A DNA stretch of 45,407 nucleotides from Chloroflexia bacterium. GTDB lineage: Bacteria > Chloroflexota > Chloroflexia > Thermomicrobiales > CFX8. Position numbers and translations under genes: made by a program. Each line of letters starts with the position of its first letter. Position 1 is the first letter of the stretch. The stretch lies in contig JAUIIK010000028.1 of assembly GCA_030431755.1 (NCBI GenBank), positions 1-45,407 of the forward strand. Reading direction: 5' to 3'. The notes beneath the pieces were generated by a model. It was not told the DNA's origin and ran no database searches. It worked only from the letters and a program-made list of their open reading frames with translations. Below are positions 25,698 to 33,777 of this stretch, piece by piece.

Positions 25698-27866
25698 ATG
25701 AGCAGCTTCGCGGGACGCAACGACCGGATATCGAACGATCTGACTGGACAGAGAAAGGACGCGCGCACGATGACGACGCGAGAGATGACGATCAGCCGCC
25801 GCCGCTGGCTCCGGATCATGACCGCCGTGCTGGGCGTCCTGCTCTTCACGCTCCAGGCGCTGCCGGCGCTGGCCTCGAACGCAGCGCTCGACAACCTCTC
25901 TTACCGCCTCGGCAAGGACGCGACAGGCAGCGAGTACATGCAGGCCAAGAGCGTCCGGGGCAACGGCGTGCAGTTTGCGCCGGTAGCGCCGGCCAGTGGT
26001 CCGATCAGCTTCGCGGACGTAGCCGCTGGTGGCTCCGACCGCATCGGGAGCCTCCAGGGTGCTGCCGACACGCTGCGCGGCTCGCAGGAACCGGTCGGCG
26101 CTGCCGCCAAGCAGCTCGCCGTGGCGAACGCCGGCGACGCGCCGAACAACGATTCCGAGCTGGCGCAGACCGCCGAGCCTGAATTGATCATCAGCGACGA
26201 CTTCGACAACAGCGGCGCTTCACGGCTCTGGACCGGCGAAACCAACGGCAACGAAGCGTTCGTCGATGAAGAGGGCGGCTGGTACGTCATGCTGGTCCAG
26301 CCGGGCGTGCTGCTCCCGGTTCTGGCAACCGGCGACATCGAGATCACCGACGGCGCGATCGTCGCCGACGCGCGCTTCTACGGTCAGGATGGCGGCGCTG
26401 GCGACCTGGGCGTCATCGGCCGCTCGGCAAGCGATTACAGCGTCTACTACTACTGCATGATCGACGTCTCCGGCGGCGCGGGCTGCTACCTCCGGAACGC
26501 TGAAGGCTGGACCGAGCTCTTCTACGCCGCTCCCGGCGAGATCACCCGCGGCCAGATGGACCGCCTGATCCTCGAAATCTCGAACGACACGCTGACCTTC
26601 GCCGTCAATGACCAGGTCGTCGGCTCAATCAACGACGCCGGGCTGACCGGCGGCTCCTGGGGCATCGCGACAACCTGCTACGAGGGCTACTGCACCGGCA
26701 ACTTCGACTTCGTCGACATCTACAGCTACGGCCCGCTGGCCAATGAAGCGACGACCTCGCTTATCGCGACTGATTTCGACGGCGCGCAGCACGACAGCTT
26801 CTTCACCGGCGAGGGCGACTGGGGCTTCGCAAGCATCAACGACGGCTGGTACACGGTTTCGCTTGCGCCGGGCGTTTACTTCCCGAACATGATCTACGGC
26901 ACCGAGGGCATGACCGGCGGCACGCTGACGGCTGACATCGCCATCGACGGCGAGGGCGCAGTCGGCCTCGTCTCCCGCCTCAGCTACAACGACGAAGGCT
27001 ACGCCAGCTACTACGTCTGCTGGGTCAACAGCTACGCCTTCGCCAACTGCCACGTCGTCGTCGACGGCGAGTGGTACGAGATCGACGGCGCGGCCGGCGC
27101 GGAAGTAACGCTTGAAGAGATCAACCGTCTCTCGCTGGGCATCGTCGGCGAACAGCTTGTCTTCGCGGTCAACGGTCAGGTCGTCGCAGATATCACCGAC
27201 GGGACGCTCCAGACCGGTGCGATGGGCTTCTACCACGAGGCCTTCGGCGACGCGAGCCAGAACTTCAACAGCTTCGTCGACGCGGTCAACGTCGAGACTG
27301 TCGGTGGCGGCGCGGCCTCCGGGGCCGCCATCGGCTCGGACCTGGACTCCGACAACGACCTGGGGCTCTACACCGGGAGCGGCGACTGGGGCTTCGCGGA
27401 CTTCGTCTACGAGGGCGTCTACACGGTCGAGGTCAACGCGGGCTACTACCTGGCCCTGCCGATGGCCGACACCGCCTTCATCGAGTCCGGCGTGATGACG
27501 ACGGTTGTCGACTTCGGTGGCGCTGGCACGACCGGCTTGATCGCCCGGCACCAGTACGGCGAGGCCGGCGAGAGCTTCTACTTCTGTGGCGTCGATACGG
27601 ACGCCTACGCGGCCTGCAACCTGGTTCTTGACGGTCAGATCTACTCGCTCGGCTTCACTCCTGAGCCGCTCCAGCTTGGCGATATGACGGAGATGAGCCT
27701 GATGGTCGAGGGTTCCGAAATCACCTTCTTCGTCGACGGTGTGGCGGTGGTCGAAGCGTTCGACACGTCGCTTGCGGGCGGCAACTGGGGCTTCTATAAC
27801 GACGCCAACGCCGATGGCGAAGGTTCCTGGGCAGACACCGACCTGGTCATCATCGAACAGCTCTAA
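25698..27866 (+). CDS. Secreted protein with three repeated concanavalin-like domains, each with a C-x9-C pair
   Basis: The protein is 722 residues from ATG 25698 (GGGGAGAGAG upstream). A twin-Arg-like or basic leader (SRRRWLR) and hydrophobic stretch to LPALASNA (about 40-62) form a signal peptide. A low-complexity Ala-rich region (to about 165) precedes three domains of about 175-190 residues starting near 167 (DDFDNSG), 358 (TDFDGAQ) and 546 (SDLDSDN). Each repeats FTGxGDWGFA, GWYTV..PGVYFP, a GLVSR/GVIGR strand, YYxC-x9-C, then LxxxVxxxxLxFxVNxQVV and GxWGxxxxxY. The order of strands resembles the concanavalin/LamG jelly-roll used by many extracellular proteins. The function is unknown; glycan or surface binding is plausible. 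Confidence 0.85.
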   Translation: MSSFAGRNDRISNDLTGQRKDARTMTTREMTISRRRWLRIMTAVLGVLLFTLQALPALASNAALDNLSYRLGKDATGSEYMQAKSVRGNGVQFAPVAPASGPISFADVAAGGSDRIGSLQGAADTLRGSQEPVGAAAKQLAVANAGDAPNNDSELAQTAEPELIISDDFDNSGASRLWTGETNGNEAFVDEEGGWYVMLVQPGVLLPVLATGDIEITDGAIVADARFYGQDGGAGDLGVIGRSASDYSVYYYCMIDVSGGAGCYLRNAEGWTELFYAAPGEITRGQMDRLILEISNDTLTFAVNDQVVGSINDAGLTGGSWGIATTCYEGYCTGNFDFVDIYSYGPLANEATTSLIATDFDGAQHDSFFTGEGDWGFASINDGWYTVSLAPGVYFPNMIYGTEGMTGGTLTADIAIDGEGAVGLVSRLSYNDEGYASYYVCWVNSYAFANCHVVVDGEWYEIDGAAGAEVTLEEINRLSLGIVGEQLVFAVNGQVVADITDGTLQTGAMGFYHEAFGDASQNFNSFVDAVNVETVGGGAASGAAIGSDLDSDNDLGLYTGSGDWGFADFVYEGVYTVEVNAGYYLALPMADTAFIESGVMTTVVDFGGAGTTGLIARHQYGEAGESFYFCGVDTDAYAACNLVLDGQIYSLGFTPEPLQLGDMTEMSLMVEGSEITFFVDGVAVVEAFDTSLAGGNWGFYNDANADGEGSWADTDLVIIEQL

Positions 27867-27889
27867 CCTCTCTCGGCCTCCTCATCCCG

Positions 27890-27930
27890 GACCCCCGCAA
27901 CGGTCACGCCGTTGCGGGGGTCTAGCTGTT
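27890..27930. terminator. Bidirectional stem-loop terminator between convergent genes
   Basis: GACCCCCGCAACGG (27890-27903) pairs with CCGTTGCGGGGGTC (27909-27922) over 14 bases with a five-base loop, followed by TAGCTGTTGTTT on the plus strand. It lies between the 25698-27866 gene and the converging minus-strand beta-helix gene. Confidence 0.85.
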
Positions 27931-27936
27931 GTTTAG

Positions 27937-29397
27937 CTATGCCGCCGGGATGGTGTTGGGCGCTTCGTAGGCGGTGCACTTGGCGTGGTTCGTCACCCAG
28001 CGGTTTGCGCCGGTGTAGAAACTGACACAGGTCAGCAGGTCGCCGTCGTCGGGCAGGGTGTGCTCGAAACGCGGCGCGGCGCAGGGGCGTCTGGAGGTGT
28101 AGCTCACCTGGCCGGTCCACGGGTTGATGCAGAAGCTCTCGCCCGCCAACTCGGTTAGCTGTACCTGGCCGGCGTTGCAGACGCCGCTCAGCGGGCTCGT
28201 CACCAGACCGGTGTAGCTGCTGACGCAGATGGGGTAGGTCGGCTCGGACTGCGTTTCCTCAGGTACTTCGACGCTGCCGATGTCACAGGCGCTGCCCTGG
28301 GGCCGCTCCGTGCCGGTCTGATCGACAGCCGTCGGGCAGGATGGCGCGCCATCGATGGCCGGGCTACCGTCGCCGGGCATGTGTGTCTCGGTCGGGCCGC
28401 CGTTGTCCTGGAGTGGGCCGAGCTGCGGGTCGGTTTCCGGCATGTCGCCGGTCTGGATCAGATTGCAGTAGCTGATGTCATCGCTGATATTCTCACCTAG
28501 CGATTCCGTGGCCGTGCCCTGGCAATTGTCTCCGGATGGATTGTCGGCGAGAATCGTCGCCCGCAAGTAGACGATGCCGCTGGCGTTGTAGTAACCGCCG
28601 CCGAGATTCGGATCGCCTGAGTTGTCGCTAATCGTGCTGTTCGTCACCGTTACAGTGCCACCGGAATGGAAGAAGCCCCCACCAATTGCTGCTGTATTGC
28701 CACTGATGGTGCTGTTCGTGATGACCAGTGGCCCGTTTTCATTGTAGATACCACCACCGGAATGGTCGAAGCCACCGGATGTTGCTGTATTGCCACTAAT
28801 TGTGCTGTTAGTGAGCGTGAGCGTTCCGCCGTTGTTGTAGATACCGCCACCGTTCGTGCCTGAATTGCCGCTGACGGTGCTGTTCGTCAGTGCGACGCCG
28901 CCGCCGTTGTTGTAGATACTGCCGCCGTCGCTGGCTGCGCCGTTGGCGTTGGTCAGCGTGATGTTCACGAGCTCAAGCTCACCGCTGCTGGTGACGAAGA
29001 AGTGGCGTGTCGTGCCCTGGGCATCGAGCGTGATCAGCTCGCCGCCGTCAACCACTGTGTTCTCGGTAATCACTTTCTGCTCCACCAGGGCAACAACTAC
29101 CGGGCTTGGACCGCAGTTGAAGGTAACCGTACCCCCGCCGGCAAGGGCTCCCGTGAGCGCCGCATCGGTGCAGCTCGCGGGCGTGCCGTCGCCAACGACG
29201 CCAGCAGCCACAGCCGGACTCGCCGGGCTCAAGGTGGCGAGGCCCGCCAGCATGATCAGAATCGTTAGTCCGCTCAAGAGGCGGCCTATGGTGCATTCTC
29301 CTTCAGGTAAGTTGACGCATAGCCAAAGTGAATTGTAGGTAGTGAGCGACGCTACGCCATGGCCGGTCAGTCCTGTGTGTCTCTGCTGCGAGTGCAC
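27937..29397 (-). CDS. Secreted parallel beta-helix protein with C-terminal Cys-pair repeats
   Basis: The frame runs to GTG 29397, but a better signal peptide begins near GRLLSGLTILIMLAGLATL; GAAGGAG stands at 29301-29295 on the minus strand and the in-frame codon at normal spacing is ATA (29289), with TTG 29277 next. The body holds tandem LTNSTISGNTAxxGGGIYN-type units typical of right-handed parallel beta-helix repeats and choice-of-anchor Q proteins (LQDNGGPTETHMPGDGSPAI, then DQTGTERPQG-CDIGSVE). After that come three C-x15/16-C units, each with xTG after the first Cys (CVSSYTG, CINPWTG, CVSFYTG). It is exported; adhesion or polysaccharide binding is plausible but unproven. Confidence 0.82.
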   Translation of the reverse strand: MHSQQRHTGLTGHGVASLTTYNSLWLCVNLPEGECTIGRLLSGLTILIMLAGLATLSPASPAVAAGVVGDGTPASCTDAALTGALAGGGTVTFNCGPSPVVVALVEQKVITENTVVDGGELITLDAQGTTRHFFVTSSGELELVNITLTNANGAASDGGSIYNNGGGVALTNSTVSGNSGTNGGGIYNNGGTLTLTNSTISGNTATSGGFDHSGGGIYNENGPLVITNSTISGNTAAIGGGFFHSGGTVTVTNSTISDNSGDPNLGGGYYNASGIVYLRATILADNPSGDNCQGTATESLGENISDDISYCNLIQTGDMPETDPQLGPLQDNGGPTETHMPGDGSPAIDGAPSCPTAVDQTGTERPQGSACDIGSVEVPEETQSEPTYPICVSSYTGLVTSPLSGVCNAGQVQLTELAGESFCINPWTGQVSYTSRRPCAAPRFEHTLPDDGDLLTCVSFYTGANRWVTNHAKCTAYEAPNTIPAA

Positions 29398-29502
29398 ATG
29401 CCGTCATGGTTCTGTAGCGCGGCGCTGGAAACTGTTGTGACTTCGGCACGGTTGCGAGGTTAGATTGATGGTGGTGAAGCATCCAGGTGAAAGGGGTAGC
29501 CG

Positions 29503-29682
29503 ATGGCATCCCAGCAGGACGAATCGCGCAATTGGAGCGGAGCAGAGGGGCTGGCAATCCCGGCCGGGCTGTTCATCGGCATCGGTGTTGGGATGGTGAT
29601 CGGCAACGTCGCCGCGGGCGTCATGCTCGGCCTTGGCGCTGGGTTTCTCGTGATGATGCTCGTGCGCATGGTCGCGCGCTAG
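29503..29682 (+). CDS. Small Gly-rich membrane protein (59 residues)
   Basis: ATG 29503 is preceded by AAAGGGG. A polar first third (MASQQDESRNWSGAEG) is followed by two hydrophobic segments rich in small residues (IPAGLFIGIGVGMVIGNVAA and GVMLGLGAGFLVMMLV), as in glycine-zipper hairpins that span or associate in membranes. It is too short for family assignment. The gene lies between divergent-end genes of exported proteins. Confidence 0.6.
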   Translation: MASQQDESRNWSGAEGLAIPAGLFIGIGVGMVIGNVAAGVMLGLGAGFLVMMLVRMVAR

Positions 29683-29727
29683 CCGGTCTCTCGCGTCTCG
29701 GGCTCCCGGCGTGATCGATGAGAAATA

Positions 29728-29752
29728 CGGGCCGGGCTAGATTCCCGGCCCG
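29728..29752 (-). terminator. Terminator of the 29787-31157 gene
   Basis: CGGGCCGGG (29728-29736) pairs with CCCGGCCCG (29744-29752). Read on the minus strand, the hairpin is followed by TATTTCTC, a U-rich tail, which fits a rho-independent terminator for the minus-strand gene. Confidence 0.75.
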
Positions 29753-29786
29753 CAGGCACGTCAAGACTGTCAGGTTGAGTCGCGCC

Positions 29787-31157
29787 TTAGCCGCAGGGGA
29801 AGGTCTCCCAGTAGGCGAAGTCAGGCTCTCCGTTGATCAGCGAGATGGCCCAGAACTCCCAGCGCATGGGGTCGGAGCTACGGGCGATCGCGGCCCAGAT
29901 GCCCTCGATCCCGGCGACCGCGTAGTAGCGCTCGACGGTGCACTCCTCGGGCCGTGGCAGATCGCCGATCGTGTTGTTCGGCTCGACGAAGTAGCCGAAG
30001 GTCTGGAAGGCGCGCGTGTCGAGCTTGTCGCCGGTCGGCGTGGTGCCCTGGTAGATATCGGCGCTGCCGACCAGGTGGTACCAGTAGGTGTTGCTCGCGC
30101 GCTGCTGCACGCCGCAGATCCGGCCGGTGATATCGGCCGCAACGTCGAAGCCGTAGTAGTCGCGCAGCCCCGGTAGCTGCCAGGGGATCGCCGTCGTCTG
30201 GACGTCGTTGTAGTCAACGCAGGCCTTGAGCGGCGTCTGGCCGCCGGTGAGCGCGGCGCTGTAGTCCATCGTCAGCCCCTGCATCTCGCCGTAACGCCAG
30301 TCATAGTAGTGGCGGCCCACGTTGCCTGCTTCGACGCGCCATTCGGGAGCGTTCTGCGGCGTGTAGGTCAGCACCCGGCGCTCGAAGACCTGGACCAGCA
30401 CCTGCTGCTGTGTGCCGCCAACGCGGACGTCAGCCCAGTAGGCTTCGGTCAGCGGCAGACCGGTTGCGAAGAAGGGGTCCTGAAAGAGCAAGCCCTCGCT
30501 GTAGCCGCTGTCCCAGATCGTGCCGCTGGAGTTCATGAAATCCCAGAAGACCGAGGCGACCGTGTGGTTCGTCGCTGCGACGTAGTGCGCAGCCGTCACG
30601 CCCTGACCTGCCAACGCGCCGTCATCGCCGACCTCGCCGGCGCGGTTCACCGTCGCAGTGAGCGTCTGGCCTGTGGTGGCGGGGCTCGCGCCCATCAGCG
30701 TCTCGAAGGTTGCGTAGGTCGGGCCGTCGGGGTCATCGGCGTCGCCGGCGACGTTGACCTCGGCTGGGCCGGTGAAGAGGACGATCGAGCCGTCGCTCAT
30801 CGGGATCTGGCCAGTCATCAATTCCCGCGCCAGCAGGCCGTTCGTGACGTACCAGACGCTCCCCGTGTCGCCGTTGGGGTTGGTGATCTCCATGCGGCTC
30901 TTATCGAAGTACTGGACCTGCCGCCAGCCGCCGGGCGACTCCCAGTAGGGCTCGCTGAGGGCTTCCGTGAAGGGTTCCGGACCCCACATCCAGGTGCGGT
31001 TGGCCTGGCCTTCCAGCACCGGCAGATCGGTCCGTTCCCACACTTCGTCGAATTCGGCGTTCGCGACGGCCCCATGCGCGCTTGTGACCGTCAATCCGGC
31101 CAGCGACGCAGCGACCGCCGACAACGCGATCGCGACTCGCAACACTCGCTCGATCAT
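29787..31157 (-). CDS. Secreted protein with a WQRTD-type domain and a distinct C-terminal domain (no propeller)
   Basis: The 456 residues have a Sec signal peptide (to about 30, TVTSAHGAVA) and a WQRTD-family domain at about 35-288: VWERTDLPVLEGQ, RTWMWGPEPF, VQYFDKSRMEI, YVTNGLLARELMTG, FWDFMNSSGTIWDSG, VFERRVLTYTPQNAPEW and GNVGRHYYDWRY. The paired Cys of the propeller paralogues is absent (VFERRV). A unique C-terminal region of about 165 residues follows, with Cys residues in LKACVDYN, GRICGVQQ, RPEECTVER and a final ETFPCG, and WYHLVGSADIYQG. No linker or propeller is present. It is probably exported into the medium or periplasm-equivalent space; function unknown. A terminator hairpin follows at 29728-29752. 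Confidence 0.85.
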   Translation of the reverse strand: MIERVLRVAIALSAVAASLAGLTVTSAHGAVANAEFDEVWERTDLPVLEGQANRTWMWGPEPFTEALSEPYWESPGGWRQVQYFDKSRMEITNPNGDTGSVWYVTNGLLARELMTGQIPMSDGSIVLFTGPAEVNVAGDADDPDGPTYATFETLMGASPATTGQTLTATVNRAGEVGDDGALAGQGVTAAHYVAATNHTVASVFWDFMNSSGTIWDSGYSEGLLFQDPFFATGLPLTEAYWADVRVGGTQQQVLVQVFERRVLTYTPQNAPEWRVEAGNVGRHYYDWRYGEMQGLTMDYSAALTGGQTPLKACVDYNDVQTTAIPWQLPGLRDYYGFDVAADITGRICGVQQRASNTYWYHLVGSADIYQGTTPTGDKLDTRAFQTFGYFVEPNNTIGDLPRPEECTVERYYAVAGIEGIWAAIARSSDPMRWEFWAISLINGEPDFAYWETFPCG

Positions 31158-31441
31158 GCTCTATCTCATCCTCTCGCCTGGTGTCAGCATGTCCTCCTAG
31201 ACTAGGCCTTCGCCAACCCCCGGCTACATAGGCAATATGGGTGACTTTCCCCAGTTCCACGGGCAAATTCTGCGCCCCTGCCGGGGGGCATATCGACGGT
31301 ACGGAGAAGGCAACGCCGATGATGTTCCTGCCCGCCGCTATACCCCCGGCGTAGCACCGGGTCTATTGAGCTCTCAGATTGTTGCCCTTACGCTAAGTAG
31401 TGACGAAACAATCTCGCGCACGAACGAGAGGAAACACGACA

Positions 31442-31507
31442 ATGCGTATTGGAATTGGACTCACCGGTCTTATCCTGATTATCTTGATACTCATCCTGCT
31501 CTTGTAG
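31442..31507 (+). CDS. Very small single-helix membrane peptide (21 residues)
   Basis: ATG 31442 follows AGAGGA with nine bases spacing. The product MRIGIGLTGLILIILILILL and one more Leu is almost entirely a transmembrane helix. Small hydrophobic proteins of DUF3309 type have similar ends, but this is shorter. It ends just before the hairpin at 31537. Confidence 0.45.
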   Translation: MRIGIGLTGLILIILILILLL

Positions 31508-31536
31508 CAGCGACCGTATCCGACAATCATTAGCGA

Positions 31537-31572
31537 GCCAAGAGCGCGGCCACCTGTGGCCGCGCTCTTGGC
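31537..31572. terminator. Strong stem-loop between convergent units
   Basis: GCCAAGAGCGCGGCCA pairs with TGGCCGCGCTCTTGGC over 16 bases, loop CCTG. It lies just after the small membrane peptide gene and immediately next to the stop of the minus-strand 2H gene; no T-run follows on the plus strand. Confidence 0.75.
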
Positions 31573-31573
31573 T

Positions 31574-32098
31574 TCAGCATACATCCCATTCGGCGATGGA
31601 TTCATAGCGTTTGTCGCGGAGCTCCATATACGTGACGGTGTCGATGCGCCAGTCATCGTCCAACTGCAGATCAGCGGCGGCCTGGAGCAGCCGGTCGATG
31701 TCCTTGCCACGCGTGTAGCGGACGCAGGTGATGTGCCAAGTCCAGTTGGGCTCTCCGGGGAGCTGGAGGTGTGTGCCGTCATAGAGACGGCTGCGTGCGG
31801 CGTCGAGCTGTTCGGTTTCCTGGACTTCGACGAAGAAGGTCCGGTCGCGGTTGTCGAATTGGCGGACCGCGCCGAGACGCGCCGTGACCGGGCGGTCGAA
31901 GGCATGCCGGACCTGTCTCTCCAGCAGCTCCGGCTCAACGACCGGCGCCCAGTAGCAGAGGGTGGCGTGAGGCGGGATGCGACGCGCCTGTTCCGGATCG
32001 TGTTCCCGCCGCCAGGCCTGGACGCGTTCGCTGAGTGGACCGGTCACCGGAGCGATCAGAATGCGGCGACCCTGTGGAGAGCCGGATGCGTTGGTCAT
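31574..32098 (-). CDS. 2H phosphoesterase (2'-5' RNA ligase-like superfamily)
   Basis: The 174 residues carry the two HxT/S motifs that define 2H phosphoesterases: IPPHATLCY (about residue 42) and WTWHITCVRY (about 120). The spacing fits the LigT-like fold. Known members open or form 2',3'-cyclic phosphates or hydrolyse cyclic nucleotides. It is the last gene of the minus-strand series that begins with phnG, behind a family-B repeat, so it may be co-transcribed with the phosphonate operon; a role on ribose cyclic phosphates is an inference only. Confidence 0.88.
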   Translation of the reverse strand: MTNASGSPQGRRILIAPVTGPLSERVQAWRREHDPEQARRIPPHATLCYWAPVVEPELLERQVRHAFDRPVTARLGAVRQFDNRDRTFFVEVQETEQLDAARSRLYDGTHLQLPGEPNWTWHITCVRYTRGKDIDRLLQAAADLQLDDDWRIDTVTYMELRDKRYESIAEWDVC

Positions 32099-32144
32099 GG
32101 CTTGACGCCCACCTTCCTCAGCACAGCGGGATACCGGTGATAAC

Positions 32145-32220
32145 CGTAGGGGTGGAGTTCATCTCCACCCGGCCCGGGGATTGCATTCGTACGCGGGTGG
32201 AGATGAACTCCACCCCTACG
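32145..32220. repeat. GTAGGGGTGG element, family B copy 2 (perfect 27-bp arms)
   Basis: The bases 32145-32171 and 32194-32220 are exact reverse complements (CGTAGGGGTGGAGTTCATCT... in the left arm), and each arm has its own small hairpin. It stands between the EEP gene and the 2H gene, so it could stop or stabilise mRNA within the operon. Confidence 0.85.
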
Positions 32221-32242
32221 AGGGGCACGGAGATCTTATCGG

Positions 32243-33055
32243 TCACGAGTGATGCCGTGCTGGTGGCGTTGTTCTGTCGATGAGATCAACCACCACGCCC
32301 CGGTGGTCGCTCGGGTAGATACCGCCGGTAGGTTCGTCGAGGACGATGGCGGCGTTGCGGAACTGTGGATGGTCGGCAGGATCCTGTGTGATGGAGACGA
32401 TGTAGTCGACGCGGAATCCCTCTCCGTCCGGCGCATCGACCGGCACGGTGGCGCGTTGCGCGCTGCCGCCGGCGGCGAGATGGCTATCCAGCCACTGCCG
32501 GCTGGCCACCTCGAAGAGCGCCGGGATGTTGTCGGGGGTCGTGTTGAAGTCGCCGGCGAGTATCTGCGCGTGCCAGTTGCGCTCGAACCACGGGTGGCAC
32601 ATGAGCGCCCGCAGCTGTTCCCGGCGGAGGTCGCCGCGTCCGCGCAGGTGGCTCAGATGCAGATTGACGATGAGCAGCTCCCGGCCGTGCCAGTCGAAGG
32701 CCAGCAACTGCGCGATCCGCTCGCCGTCGGCGGGGTCGCAGGGCAATGCCAGGCGGTCCGTCTCGATCAACGGGAGCCTGCTCAACGCGCCGAGCCCGGA
32801 GCTGCACAGCAGCCACTGCTCTTCGACCGCCCGGCACTTCGTCCGGGCGCTGGCGTAGGTCGCGGGCAGCGCGAGACCGTCGGCGAGGTCGGCGGTCGTG
32901 TCCAACGTGCCGCTGGCGGTCGCGAGTGCTTCCTGCAAGAGCACGATGTCGGGCGCGAGTTGCTTGAGCCCAGCGATCAAGAACTCGACCCGACGGCGGT
33001 ACGGGCCGTCCCCTTTGCCGGTGTTAATCGTCACAATCCGTAACGCCCGCGGCAC
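32243..33055 (-). CDS. EEP-family phosphohydrolase in the phn operon
   Basis: The 270 residues show the endonuclease/exonuclease/phosphatase fold: RIVTINTGKGDG (metal-binding Asn region), DIVLLQEA (Glu ligand), ELLIVNLHLSHLRGRG, AGDFNTTPDN (Asp/Asn) and IYPSDHRGVVVDL (Asp-His). Members hydrolyse phosphoester bonds in nucleic acids, lipids, sugars or nucleotides with Mg. It starts only 3 bases after the hexapeptide acyltransferase stop, so it is part of the phn transcription unit. Its substrate is not evident; cyclic or di-phosphorylated phosphonate intermediates are one possibility. Confidence 0.9.
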   Translation of the reverse strand: MPRALRIVTINTGKGDGPYRRRVEFLIAGLKQLAPDIVLLQEALATASGTLDTTADLADGLALPATYASARTKCRAVEEQWLLCSSGLGALSRLPLIETDRLALPCDPADGERIAQLLAFDWHGRELLIVNLHLSHLRGRGDLRREQLRALMCHPWFERNWHAQILAGDFNTTPDNIPALFEVASRQWLDSHLAAGGSAQRATVPVDAPDGEGFRVDYIVSITQDPADHPQFRNAAIVLDEPTGGIYPSDHRGVVVDLIDRTTPPARHHS

Positions 33056-33058
33056 CTG

Positions 33059-33709
33059 TCAGACGCCGTACTTCTCAAGGAAGCCTGGGAGATCGTTCAG
33101 GTCGTCGAAGCGCTCCTCGAGCAGCTCGCGGGGCCAGTCCCACCAGGCAATCTGCTGGAGCTGCGCGGCAATGTCGGCCGGGAAGCGGTCGCGGATGGGC
33201 CGGGCCGGCACCCCGGCGACGATGGCGTAAGGCGGGACATCCTTGCTGACAACCGCGCCGGCCGCGACGACCGCGCCGACGCCGACCGTGACGCCGGGCA
33301 GGAGGATGGCGCCGTGGCCGATCCAGACATCGTGGCCCACGGTGACCTTGTGGGCCCTGCGCCAGTCGAAGAATTCCCCGTCGTCCTCGTCGGCGAAACC
33401 GTAGGAGACCTTGCGGTAGGTCATGTGGTGCTGGGTCACGCGGTTCATCGGGTGGTTGCCGGGATTGATCCGGACGTGCGAGGCGATCGAGCAGAATTTG
33501 CCGACCTCGGAGTAGATGATCGAGACGTCGCCGGCGGTGTAGCTGTAGTCGCCGACGTGAGACTCGACGATCCCGCAGTTTGGGCCAATCGCCGTCCAGG
33601 GGCCAAGCGTGCTATCGACAACGCGCGACGTCTCGTGAACGTAGGGCGTGTCGCCGAGCTGCTTGCCTTCGTAGACGGTTGCAGTCTTCTCCGCGATGGT
33701 GTTTGACAC
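33059..33709 (-). CDS. Phosphonate-linked hexapeptide-repeat acyltransferase
   Basis: The 216 residues start at GTG 33709 (AAGGGA eight bases upstream). They form a left-handed beta-helix with hexapeptide repeats ([20 protein letters not shown], then [20 protein letters not shown]), the xenobiotic-acetyltransferase-type [19 protein letters not shown] loop, then [20 protein letters not shown] and AGVPARPI. Proteins of this type next to phn genes form a recognised subfamily (TIGR03308-like). The acceptor is unknown; aminoalkylphosphonate or an intermediate are candidates. It is tightly followed by the EEP gene and lies 68 bases after phnM. Confidence 0.88.
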   Translation of the reverse strand: MSNTIAEKTATVYEGKQLGDTPYVHETSRVVDSTLGPWTAIGPNCGIVESHVGDYSYTAGDVSIIYSEVGKFCSIASHVRINPGNHPMNRVTQHHMTYRKVSYGFADEDDGEFFDWRRAHKVTVGHDVWIGHGAILLPGVTVGVGAVVAAGAVVSKDVPPYAIVAGVPARPIRDRFPADIAAQLQQIAWWDWPRELLEERFDDLNDLPGFLEKYGV

Positions 33710-33777
33710 AACATACGTCCCTTCGGTGCATGCTCGATCTGCTCCGGCGGCAGCCGGGCGACGGTGTCGCGGAGGCG

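Noticed and set aside
31158-31441. Possible RNA gene or riboswitch in the gap before the tiny membrane peptide
   Set aside because: I see no conserved riboswitch core, only scattered short GC-rich pairs; not enough to support a call.
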